From Protea cynaroides (taxonomy: Eukaryota; Streptophyta; Magnoliopsida; Proteales; Proteaceae), in the NCBI GenBank assembly GCA_028583415.1, contig CM053269.1, positions 70,976,896 to 71,040,895 on the forward strand: a DNA stretch of 64,000 bases, given 5' to 3'. A program made the position numbers and the translations under genes. Below, in pieces: positions 46,251 through 57,591 of the stretch; the stretch's first letter is position 1, and each line of letters opens with the position of its first letter. The notes beneath the pieces are model-generated. The model searched no databases and had not been told where the DNA came from. It was given only the letters and a program-made list of their open reading frames with translations.

Positions 46251-46989
46251 AATTGTTGGCAACCTACCTTACATGATATCTCCTCATGATATCAAGTACA
46301 ACCACAGCCTTCTCAGCCTTTCTCTCCCCCTTTGACAACAAGTCCCAAAGGGCATCATGTACAAACACAGCCTTTCTCCCAGCCTTGCCTTTTCTCTCCC
46401 CTTTTTACAACAAGTCCCAAAAAGCATAGCCTCACCAGTATAGACTCCCCCTAGAAATGCTCCCCCTTCATAGGTGCTCTTCCTTCATAGGAACCTTTCT
46501 TACACAGCCTCACCTGTAGGAGTGCCCACCGCATCTTCCAATCCTACGGGATGAAAAAAAATGATCTTGTGTAGACATCAACTCCCCTTCATCCTTTGCT
46601 CCCCCATATCGGAACTTCCTCTGCATGGACTCACCTATAGGAGTGCCCACCGCATCTTTCCAATCCTATAGATGAACAATGATGTATTTCAGATACCAAC
46701 TCCCCTTACATATGTACCATCTCCAAAGTATGAAGAGTCACAACTCTTGACTTGACTTTAGGAGTCACTCAACTGAGTTCATTGAGATGATATTTCTGAA
46801 GTCATCTGCCACTTGATCACCACTGACTGTTGCTACTACACTCTGCTCCTGCTCTGCTAGGCCACAAAACTTTTCAAAAAGCATACACTGCCACCAGTAC
46901 CCTTTCTGACATTAACATACTTGGCCAAGCCCATAGCTAGTAGACAATCAGTTTTCTGAAAGAACATACAGGTTGCCCTGTGTTCTTTT
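46251..46989. other. Non-coding tail of internal region A
   Basis: About 0.74 kb between the polypurine tract and the pol fragment. It contains two copies of a GGAGTGCCCACCGCATCTT segment (46510-46545 and 46632-46668), each flanked by inverted CCTATAGG- or CCTACGG-type arms. No RT or integrase similarity is visible. Region B has the equivalent at 51826-52511. Confidence 0.7.
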
Positions 46990-49351
46990 CCCTTGTGCCA
47001 TTACTCCCCCTTTTTCAATATTTTTTTATAATAAAACCAATTTTTGTAAAGGTTATCTCATTTCCTTGATCACACACTTGACTCACACTCAAGAGATTGT
47101 GTTTCGGGCCATTGACTAGTAGAACCTTCCGGGATTTCAATTGTGCCCGCAGATTTTGATTGTTCCTCTTCCTTTGATCCTTGCACCATCATTGTTTCCA
47201 AATCTAACCCCGAGCCACCGCTCGGTATTCAGACTTGAAAAAATCTCTCTATCCCCGACATGTGAGTGGAGCACCCACTGTCCAAGATCCATGGTGTAGG
47301 TCTATTTTTTGGCTTTCGGAGTTGCTTGTACAATAAAGGATTTATTGCTCTTTTTCTTGCTCTTCTCAACCCACTTGCTTTTCTTTCCGTGATGGGTTTT
47401 CTTACCTTTTCTATCACAATCTCTCTTCTCTTTGAGTTGGTCTTCGGGGAGTATCTCTTCTCTTGTTTCTTCCGGGTTGCCTTTGATATGGAAGGAGTGT
47501 CCGACAATTTCGGCTTTGTGACCATGTCTCGACACCCGAAGCATTCGCCTTGTCCTCCGCCAAAGGAGCAAATCTGTTCCGCTTGTGAACACTGGAGGTC
47601 TCTTTTGTCTTCTGCACTCTGCCACTCTATGCCCATATGCATTGCAGCCATAGCAGTACCCTCTGAAGCTCTCTCTTTGCCTGAGATTTCTGTCATGCTT
47701 CCCCTGCCTGTTCTGGTTGACTGTGCTGGTGCCATCTCTGCCTGTTCCGTTCTCGACTTGTTTCTCAACATGTGACCTCATCTGTTTTGCTCCGAAAAAC
47801 ACGGTGGGGTTTTCAACCGACCCTTTACCTTGAACCTTTTCTATCCTCGCTTCTCATAGCCAAGTCCGGACTTGATGTGAGATGACCTCTGGTAGCTTAG
47901 AATCTCATCTAGAATATTCTCCTCTTCCATTTGTGAGCATCATCCTCACTCTCTTGATCCGTTGCGGTCTTCTCCTTTGATTTTAGATATAGTTCGGATG
48001 GAGCTGATGTTGTTGCTTCCATGTAACTCCCGTTCTCTCTCACGAGCTTGCAAGCTCAGTTTCTAATCTGAGAATCTCTTCCTCAAGCCTTGCACATTCA
48101 TCTGATTTTGAGGACAATTCATTGTTTAGATCAGATGCTATCTTCTTTGATTCTTCTGTAGAGACTTGCAGTTGACTTATCAACTCAGTTGCTTCACTAT
48201 ATTGGTCATTCGGTTTTTTGTTCTTTGTCCTCTCGGTTCGAGATCTTTAAGAGCTGAAAGCAACTCTCCTTCAAGATCAATTTCTTCTTCAAAGTCATCT
48301 TTCCTCTTTGATTTTTTCTTCTTCCCTTGAGGCTCATCAAGAAGGACCATGAAGAGGGCCTCATCATTATCATTCTCTGTTGATTCATCTGAAGAATATT
48401 CATTCTTCCTTGTAAGTAGACTTCTCTTCTTGGGCACATACTTTTTCTTTCCTTTTCGGTCTTGATTCTCTTTGGGTTCTTCATCATCGAGTCATAAAAT
48501 TTTCCCTTTTTCGGGGCACTTGGACGCGAAGTGTCCTAGGCCTCCACGATTGAAGCATCTCATGGTTGACTTGCCTTTGTACTGTCACTCCTTTTCTTCA
48601 ACTTTCCGGTAAGATAAGCTATAAGCTCATCATCGAGTCATCGGAATCCTTTGTTATCTTCTGCTCTTGACTTCTCCATTGGTTCTTTAATTTTCAATTT
48701 CTTTACTGACCTCAAAAGCAGCTTCTTTTTCCACCGACACTAGATCTATCATTCTCATCTCATAAGTGGTCGGGATGCCATGTAGCTCATCAATGGTTAG
48801 ACTGTCCAAGGTGGTTATTTCTTCAAGTGCGGACACCTTTGCATTATACGGCTTGGGCGGTGTTCTCAATACCTTCTTGACAACATGGACTTCCTTCGGC
48901 TCTTCCCCCGGTGCTCGATTGCATTGGTGACTCCATTCACTCTGTTGAGATAGACTTCAATGGTTTCTCCCTCAATCATCCTCGGACTCTCAAAGCGTGA
49001 TCTAAGAATTTGTAGTTTTGCCTCTTTGATCTTGCTTGTCTCCCTCATGTACATTCTTCGACTTGTCCCGGATCTCTTTGGATGTAGGACAGGCGATAAC
49101 TCTAGTGAGCTCATTGCTCACAAGTGAAGCCGAAGGGCGTGACTGCCTTGGCTTCATTTTCTCTCTTCTTCATCTCCACTATATCGGTGATGTCTTGTGG
49201 TGGTGTGCTTGTAGCCGTTCTTCTCTGCTAGCCAAACTCCATAGCCCCGAGCTATCAAGTAGGCTTCCATTCTCACTTTCCACACCTCGTAGTTGGACCC
49301 ATCAAATACGGGAATTCTTCCATTCTTGTGGTGGTCTTCACTGGATGCCAT
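46990..49351 (-). pseudogene. gag and truncated pol, internal region A
   Basis: Gag starts MASSEDHHKNGRIPVFDGSN at 49351, with the YEVWKVRMEAYLI core of Copia-type (UBN2-like) gag. It continues with LDSLTIDELHGIPTTYEMRM, a first CCHC knuckle (about 48550-48500), acidic and Lys-rich low complexity, a coiled-coil region (about 48230-48020), and a second knuckle CYGCNAYGHRVAEC (about 47670-47625). The protease start PTPWILDSGCSTHMSGIERF with the catalytic Asp is at 47300-47240. The frame is broken many times, often at sites where region B has an extra T or A in CTG/CAG. Confidence 0.85.
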
Positions 49352-49409
49352 TTCTCGGTCTCAACTCACTATGCGTACCCGGCTGTCGGTCTTCTTCCCT
49401 TGGGAACTC

Positions 49410-49422
49410 GGCTCGATACCAA
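49410..49422 (-). other. Primer-binding site, internal region A
   Basis: TGGTATCGAGCCG two bases after the LTR end AATCACA. Region B reads TGGTATCGGAGCC (54898-54886), closer to the usual tRNA-iMet complement. Confidence 0.8.
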
Positions 49423-49423
49423 T

Positions 49424-51811
49424 TGTGATTCCCAGGTTGACACCGAGAGGGGGGTGAATCGGTGGCCACTAAAATTCCTTTCCACTATTCGGATGTGGCC
49501 CTGATGCTATGCAAGTGGCGCCAAGAGCCGATGATCACTTTGTCTTTGTCTGCCTTGAGCGACTACTTGAGATTCTCACGGACAATCTGTCAAACACATT
49601 TCGTGCACACACCAACCACACACCCACGGTATCCATACCGGGGGCTTGGCCGCCAAGTGTGTACACCCGGACTGCGACACACACGGACTTCTAATGCACA
49701 CACAATAACATCCACATGACACACGATATAACGTGGTTCACCAATCACACTGTCGTGATGGCTACTCCACGGGGCAATACCCTAACCGGGGGTTTCGTAT
49801 ATACCCAATACACAACAGAATACTATGGTTGCACCCACAACCCCGATGCTACAACATCACCCGCATTCACGACCACAACCGTATCCTAGGGCACCAACCC
49901 AAATTCCAGTCAAGCACCCACTTGACAGGCTACACAATTTTTATATCAAATATTCATACAAACCCTTCCCATATAGCACTGATTACAAGAAATAGGATTT
50001 GCGTGCGGGTATACCTTCCGGTGTTGCTCACTGCCGATGCAAGCCTCTCGAGCTAGCATTTCGGCCTCCTCTTGGGCTCCACAGCTTATTCCTCAACACA
50101 CCAACTCCATAGGACGCTCACAGCTGGTCCTCACATTCTCTTCAAGCTTCAACGAAGCTTTCATGGCCTCACACTGCCAGTAGGAGTCTCTCTCTCTCTT
50201 GGAGAAGCTTCAATGGAGGGTTTCCTTCAAAATCGCCATTAGAGGCCTTCAAATCGAGCTCAAACCACTGCCAAAGTGTTCTACTCGGAGAGAGAAGCTC
50301 GTGGGCTTTTGAATCACCTCGATCGGAGCTCGGACGGCCAAGATATGGCCATTTGAAGTTCGGCCGATAAGATTATTCCAAATGGAATCTCCGGCCTTGA
50401 TTCGGTGCGCTGCGACACACTCTAGCGTGCCGCATCTGGCGCCAACGTACATCGTTGTCGTCCTTTGATTGGCGGAGAGGAATCTTCTTCTTTGGCCGTT
50501 GGATCAAAGAGCAAAGGGCGGGATCTCCTCTAGGCCCTCCGATCGGCCTCATCGCGTCGGCGCGATCGGAGTCTACGAGATCCATCGGATGCGCATCTTT
50601 TGCGCATGTGCATCATGCATGCGCTCCACCGAATCACGGATCGTCTTCCGTGCCGCGCAATTCATTCTTTTAAATTGCTCCCCAACCAATGAGTCATCGG
50701 CGCGATGGAATCCTAGCGCGAATCCGGCGCTACACCGTACCCGCCTTTTTGCAAGCCCTCCATTTGGAATCTCGTTGCCGTGGCTTGATCCAAGCCCTCC
50801 CATATGGAATATGCTCTTTTCAAAATGACCAAAATACCCCCGTGAATGTGTGGTAATGCCCCCGTAAGTCGATTTTTTCGGTAAGGGGTTCGGACATTTT
50901 TCTTCATTGCGGCATTTCGGTCGAACACCTTGCGTGCATGCCCGCGACCTGCGCCGGCTTATGGCATCGCCGCGGGGCTCTGCCGCTTGTGCTGCTGCGC
51001 GGCACCGCTGCTGCGTCTTGCTGCTGCGCGCGGGGCTCGCTGCGCGGCACTGCTTGTCGCGGGGACCTGCTGCTGTCGCGGCTGTGCTGGTCTTGTCTGC
51101 CGCTTGCGGCATGGCATGGCTTGCGGCATCTTGCTGCGGCGCCATGAGGCATAGCCGTGCGCATGGTCTTCTTCTGCTGCGCCGCGACATGCGGCTGCTG
51201 CTGCGGGGCTGTGCTAGCTTGCGCATGGCCCCGTGTTGGGCTGTTGCTGGGCATGCTTGTGTGCATGGCCCCCTTGCCGTGCATCCGGCATGGCTGTTGG
51301 CTGGACCCGTGGGCATCGCCCCGCGGCTGGGCTGGTGCCGTCTGGCCTGGCACCCAAGGTGGGACCCACCTGGTCCCCACCCACTCTCTCTCCTCTTTCT
51401 CTCTCCTCCATTTTCTCTCTCTTATTTCTCTCTCTTCACCTGGAGACTATCTCACCAGCTGAATTTTCTCATCAACTGGGCTTCATTCTCTTCGGCTGTT
51501 GCATCAACCCAGTCACCCTGTCTTGGCGCCTGGTCACCTTGTTGCGTCGGAGAGTCCTCTGGACACTCTCTCTCTTCTTTCTCTCTCGGATAAGAGCTGT
51601 CCACTGTCGACCATGTTTTTCTGCTGTCTGGACTATCCGCTTATGCTGTTGAGCTGTCCACTCGTCCTTCGTGCAATCCACTCGGTCTGCGTGCTGCTCG
51701 CGACATTCTCTCTCCTCCATGTCATCCCGCTAACTGTCCAGAGGTTGCCAACAATGACAACACATACAATACAAAGATCTTGACAGCATCACAACAGCCA
51801 AGGTTCCAACA
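49424..51811 (-). repeat. LTR B (middle, shared)
   Basis: 2388 bp, same ends as LTR A. It serves as 5' LTR of region A and 3' LTR of region B. Confidence 0.92.
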
Positions 51812-52499
51812 ATCTCCCCCTTTGGAATTGTTGGCAACCTACCTTACATGATATCTCCTCATGATATCAAGTACAACCACAGCCTTCTCAGCCTTTCTCT
51901 CCCCCTTTGACAACAAGTCCCAAAGGGCATCATGTACAAACACAGCCTTTCTCCCAGCCTTGCCTTTTCTCTCCCCTTTTTACAACAAGTCCCAAAAAAA
52001 CATAGCCTCACCAGTATAGACTCCCCCCTAGAAATGCTCCCCCTTCATAGGTGCTCTTCCTTCATAGGAACCTTTCTTACCAACACCTCACCGTAGGAGT
52101 GCCCACCGCATCTTCCAATCCTACGGATGAAAAAAATGATGCTTTGTGTAGACATCAACTCCCCCTTCATCCTTGCTCCCCCTATATCGGAACTTCCTCT
52201 GCATGGACTCACCTATAGGAGTGCCCACCGCATCTTTCCAATCCTATAGATGAACAATGATGTATTTCGGATACCAACTCCCCTTACATATGTACCATCT
52301 CCAAAGTATGAAGAGTCACAACTCTTGACTTGACTTTAGGAGTCACTCAAGCGAGTTCATTGAGATGATATTTCCGAAGTCATCGCCACTTGATCACCAC
52401 CGACCGTTGCTACTACACTCGCTCCTGCTCCGCTAGGCCACAAAACTTTTCAAAAAGCATACACCGCCACCGGTACCCTTTCGACATTAACATACTTGG

Positions 52500-54823
52500 C
52501 CAAGCCCATAGCTAGTAGACAATCGGTTTTACGAAAGAACATACGGGTTGCCCCGTGTTCTTTTCCCTTGTGCCATTACTCCCCCCTTTTTCAATATTTT
52601 TTATAATAAAACCAATTTTTGTAAAGGTTATCTCATTTCCTTGATCACACACTTGACTCACACTCAAGAGATTGTGTTTCGGGCCATTGACTAGTAGAAC
52701 CTTTCGGGATTTCAATTGTGCACCGCAGATTTTGATTGTTCCTCTTCCTTTGATCCTTGCACCATCATTGTTTCCAAATCTAAGCCGAGCCACCGCCGGT
52801 ATTCGGGACTTGAAAAAATCTCTCTATCCCCGACATGTGAGTGGAGCACCCACCGTCCAAGATCCATGGTGTAGGTCTATTTTTGGCTTTCGGAGTTGCT
52901 TGTACAATAAAGGATTTATTGCTCTTTTTCTTGCTCTTCTCAACCCCACTGCTTTTTCTTTCGGAGGGCACCTTTTCTATCACAACTCTCTCTTCTCTTT
53001 GAGTTGGTCTTCCGGGAGTATTGCCAAAGGAGCAAATCTGTTCCTGCTTGTGAACACTGGAGGTCTCTTTTGTCTTCTGCACTCTGCCACTCTATGCCCA
53101 TATGCATTGCAGCCATAGCAGTACCCTCTGAAGCTCTCTCTTTGCCTGAGATTTCTGTCATGCTTCCCCTGCCCGTTCCGGTTGATCGTGTGGGTGGTGC
53201 CATCTCCGCCTGTTCCGTTCTCAACTTGTTTCTCAACATGTGACCTCATCCGTTTTGCTCCGAAAAACACAGGTGGGGTTTTCAAGCCGACCCTTTACCT
53301 TGAACCTTTTCTATCCTTCGCTTCTCATAGCCAAGTCCGGACTTGATGTGAGATGACCTCTGGTAGCTTAGAATCTCATCTAGAATATTCTCCTCTTCCA
53401 TTTGTGAGCAGTCATCCTCACTCTCTTGATCCGTTCGTCTTCTCCTTTGATTTTAGAATAGTTCCGGATGGAGCTGATGTTGTTGCTTCCATGTAACTCC
53501 TGTTCTCTCTCACAGAGCTTGCAAGCTCAGTTTCTAATCTGAGAATCTCTTCCTCAAGCCTTGCACATTCATCTGATTTTGAGGACAATTCATTGTTTAG
53601 ATCAGATGCTATCTTCTTTGATTCTTCTGTAGAGACTTGCAGTTGACTTATCAACTCAGTTGCTTCACTATATTGGTCATTCAGTTTTTTGTTCTTTGTC
53701 CTCTCAGTTCTGAGATCTTTAAGAGCTGAAAGCAACTCTCCTTCAAGATCAATTTCTTCTTCAAAGTCATCTTTCCTCTTTGATTTTTTCTTCTTCCCTT
53801 GAGGCTCATCAAGAAGGACCATGAAGAGGGCCTCATCATTATCATTCTCTGTTGATTCATCTGAAGAATATTCATTCTTCCTTGTAAGTAGACTTCTCTT
53901 CTTGGGCACATACTTTTTCTTTCCTTTCTGGTCTTGATTCTCTTTGGGTTCTTCATCATCAGAGTCATAAAATTTTCCCTTTTTCAGGCACTTGGACGCG
54001 AAGTGTCCTAGGCCTCCACAGTTGAAGCATCTCATGGTTGACTTGCCTTTGTACCTGTCACTCCTTTTCTTCAACTTTCTGGTAAGATAAGCTATAAGCT
54101 CATCATCAGAGTCATCGAGAATCCATCGTTATCTTCTGCTCTTGACTTCTCCATTGGTTCTTTAATTTTCAATTTCTTTACAGCCTCAAAAGCAGCTTCT
54201 TTTTCCACTGACACTAGATCTATCATTCTCATCTCATAAGTGGTCAGGATGCCATGTAGCTCATCAATGGTTAGACTGTCCAAGGTGGTTATTTCTTCAA
54301 GTGCAGACACCTTTGCATTATACAGCTTGGGCAGTGTTCTCAATACCTTCTTGACAACATGGACTTCCTTCGGCTCTTCCCCCGGTGCTCGATTGCATTG
54401 GTGACTCCATTCACTCTGTTGAGATAGACTTCAATGGTTTCTCCCTCAATCATCCTCGGACTCTCAAGCGTGATCTAAGAATTTGTAGTTTTGCCTCTTT
54501 GATCTTGCTTGTCTCCCTCATGTACATTCTTCGACTTGTCCCGGATCTCTTTGGATGTAGGACGCTGATAACTCTAGTGAGCTCATTGCTCACAAGTGAA
54601 GCCGAAGGGCTGTGACCGCCTTGGCTTCATTTTCTCTCTTCTTCATCTCCACTATATCGGTGATGTCTTGGTGGTGTGCTTGTAGCCGTTCTTCTTTGCT
54701 AGCCAAACTCCATAGCCCCGAGCTATCAAGTAGGCTTCCATTCTCACTTTCCACACCTTGTAGTTGGACCCATCAAATACGGGAATTCTTCCATTCTTGT
54801 GGTGGTCTTCCTTTGGATGCCAT
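52500..54823 (-). pseudogene. gag and truncated pol, internal region B
   Basis: Start ATG at 54823, followed almost at once by a frameshift relative to region A. The longest open part is 54074-53418. It has the knuckle CFNCGGLGHFASKC, the acidic KNEYSSDESTENDNDEALF stretch, and a coiled coil ending ELASSVRENRSYMEATTSA. The second knuckle is at about 53105-53145 and WILDGGCSTHMSG at about 52830-52870 (DSG is DGG here). The open end at 52793-52512 has LLVNGPKHNLLSVSQVCDQG, the segment before integrase in Copia polyproteins. Nothing of integrase, RT or RNase H follows. Confidence 0.87.
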
Positions 54824-54885
54824 TTCTCGGTCTCAACTCCTTATGCGTGCCCGAAGGTTGTCAGTCTTCTTCCCTTGGGAACTCG

Positions 54886-54898
54886 GCTCCGATACCAA
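54886..54898 (-). other. Primer-binding site, internal region B
   Basis: TGGTATCGGAGCC just after LTR C on the - strand; matches the plant tRNA-iMet complement with one change. Confidence 0.83.
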
Positions 54899-54899
54899 T

Positions 54900-57288
54900 T
54901 GTGATTCCCGGGTTGACACGAGAGGGGGTGAATCGGTGGCCACTAAAATTCCTTTCCACTATTCGGATGTGGCCCGATGCTATGCAAGTGGCTGCCAAGA
55001 GCCGATGATCACTTTGTCTTTGTCTTGCCTTGGCGACTACTTGAGATTCTCACGGACAATCCGTCAAACACATTTCGTGCACACACCAACCACACACCCA
55101 AGGTATCCATACCGGGGGCTTGGCCCGCCAAGTGTGTACACCGACTGCGACACCACGGACTTCTAATGCACACACAATAACATCCACATGACACCACGAT
55201 ATAACGTGGTTCACCAATCACACCGTGATGGCTACTCCACGGGGCAATACCCTAACCGGGGGTTTCGTATATACCCAATACACAACAGAATACTATGGTT
55301 TGCACCCACAACCCCGATGCTACAACATCACCCGCATTCCACGACCACAAGCGTATCCTAGGCACCAACCCAAATTCCGGTCAAGCACCCACTTGACGGG
55401 CTACACAATTTTTATATCAAATATTCATACAAACCCTTCCCATATAGCACGATTACAAGAAATAGGATTTGCGTGCGGGTATACCTTTCGGTGTTGCTCA
55501 CTCCGATGCAAGCCTCTCGAGCTAGCATTTCGGCCTCCTCTTGGGCTCCACAGCTTATTCCTCAACACACCAACTCCATAGGACGCTCACGGCTGGTCCT
55601 CACATTCTCTTCAAGCTTCAACGAAGCTTTCATGGCCTCACACCTTGCCGGTAGGAGTCTCTCTCTCTCTTGGAGAAGCTTCAATGGAGGGTTTCCTTCA
55701 AAATCGCCATTAGAGGCCTTCAAATCGAGCTCAAACCACTGCCAAAGTGTTCTACTCGGAGGAGAAGCTCGTGGGCTTTTGAATCACCTCGATCGGAGCT
55801 CGGACGGCCAAGATATGGCCATTTGAAGTTCGGCCGATCAGATTATTCCAAATGGAATCTTACGGGTTGATTCCGTGCGCGCGACACACTCTAGCGCTGC
55901 CGCATCTGGCGCAACATACAGCGTTGTCGTCCTTTGATTGGCGGAGAGGGAATCATCTTCTTTGGCCGTTGGATCAAAGAGCAAAGGGCGGGATCTCCTC
56001 TAGGCCCTCGATCGGCCTCATCGGCGTCGGGCGCGATCGGAGTCTACGAGATCCATCGGATGCGCATCTTTTTGCGCATGTGCATCATGCATGCGCTCCA
56101 CCGAATCACGGATCTCGTCTTCCGTGCGGCGCAATTCATTCTTTTTAAATTGCTCCCGACCAATGAGGCGTCCGCGATGGAATCTAAGCGCAAATCCGGC
56201 GCTACACCGAATCCCGCTTTTTTGCAAGCCCTCCATTTGGAATCTCGTTGTCGTGGCTTGATCCAAGCCTCCCATATGGAATATGCTCTTTTCAAAATGA
56301 CCAAAAATACCCCTGTGAATGAGTGGTAATGCCCCCGTAAGTCGATTTTTTCCAGTAGGGTTCGGACATTTTTCTTCATTGCGGCATTTCGTCGAACACC
56401 TTGCGTGCATGCCGGCAGACCTGCGCGCTGGCTTATGGCATGCCCACGGGGCTCTGCTGCTTGTGCTGCTGCGCGCTCCTGCGTCGCTGCTGCGTGCGGG
56501 GGCGCTGCGCGGCGCTGGCGCTGCGCGGCTTTTGCTGCTGCGCGTGGCCGGTCTTTGTCTTCGCCGCTTGCGGCATGGCATGGCTTTGCGGCATCTTCTG
56601 CTGCGGCGCCATGAGGCATAGCCGTGCGCATGGTCTTCTTCGCTGCGCCCGACATGCGGCTGTGCTGCTGCGCGCGGCTGTGCTAGCTTGCGCATGGCCC
56701 GTGTTGGGCTGTTGCTTGGGCATGCTTGTGTGCATGGCCCCCTTGCCGTGCATCTCTTGGCATGGCCCGTTGGCTGGACCGTGGGCATCGCCTGGCGGCT
56801 CGGGTGGCTGCCGTCTTGGCTTGGCCACCCAAGGTGGGACCCACCTGGTCCCCACCCACTCTCTCTCCTCTTTCTCTCTCCTCCATTTTCTCTCTCTTAT
56901 TTCTCTCTCTTCACTGGAGACTATCTCACCAGCTGAATTTTCTCATCAACCGGGCTTCATTCTCTTCGGTCGTTGCATCAACCCGGTCACCCCTGTCTTG
57001 GCTCGCTGGTCACCTTGTGTCGCGGAGAGTCCTCTGGACACTCTCTCTCTTCTTTCTCTCTCGGATAAGAGCTGTCCACTGTCGACCATGTTTCTTCTTT
57101 GTCTGGGTGTCGCTATGCTCGGGTTGAGCTGTCCACACTGTCCCTTGTGCAATCCACTCAGTCTGTTGTGCCTGCTGACATTCTCTCTCCTCCATGTCAT
57201 CCTGCCAACTGTCTAGAGGTTGCCAACAATGACAACACATACAATACAAAGATGCTGACAGCATCACAACTTGGCCAAGGTTCCAACA
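54900..57288 (-). repeat. LTR C (right, outer 5' LTR)
   Basis: 2389 bp with the same TG...CA ends. It is followed by unique sequence GACTGGTTACTC. This is the only clean outer boundary of the array. Confidence 0.92.
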
Positions 57289-57546
57289 GACTGGTTACTC
57301 TAGTTCTCAAAGGGGCGAATTAAATGTTTCTGTATTTGGTATGCATTCTAAGAACACATTCCAGATTTATAACGCATTTTGACATCTTAGGAACACTGTT
57401 TGGTTTGTGTTCCTATTCTAAATTCCTCGAATGGATAAGAACGGAGGTTGTTCCTTCAAACCATGCCTCTTCGAAGTTCCAACTGTCCCTCTTTCTTTGC
57501 TTCTCATCCCTAAGGAAGCCAATCCCCTTATTCTTCTTCTTCTTCT

Positions 57547-57591
<45 letters not shown>

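Larger units (their letters stand above)
43846..57288 (-). mobile_element. Tandem array LTR-internal-LTR-internal-LTR of a gag-only Copia-like element
   Basis: Three LTRs of 2.39 kb alternate with internal regions of 3187 and 3088 bp in the same orientation. Each internal region has a primer site, gag with two zinc knuckles, a protease start (WILDSGCSTHMSG) and a fragment before integrase. Neither has an integrase core, RT or RNase H. Shared middle LTRs of this kind arise by unequal recombination between LTRs. The type resembles non-autonomous gag-bearing LTR elements that depend on partners for pol. Confidence 0.9.

Noticed and set aside
47266..47775. 169-codon + strand open frame in internal region A
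   Set aside because: It is the reverse-strand shadow of gag and protease, whose motifs read clearly on the - strand.
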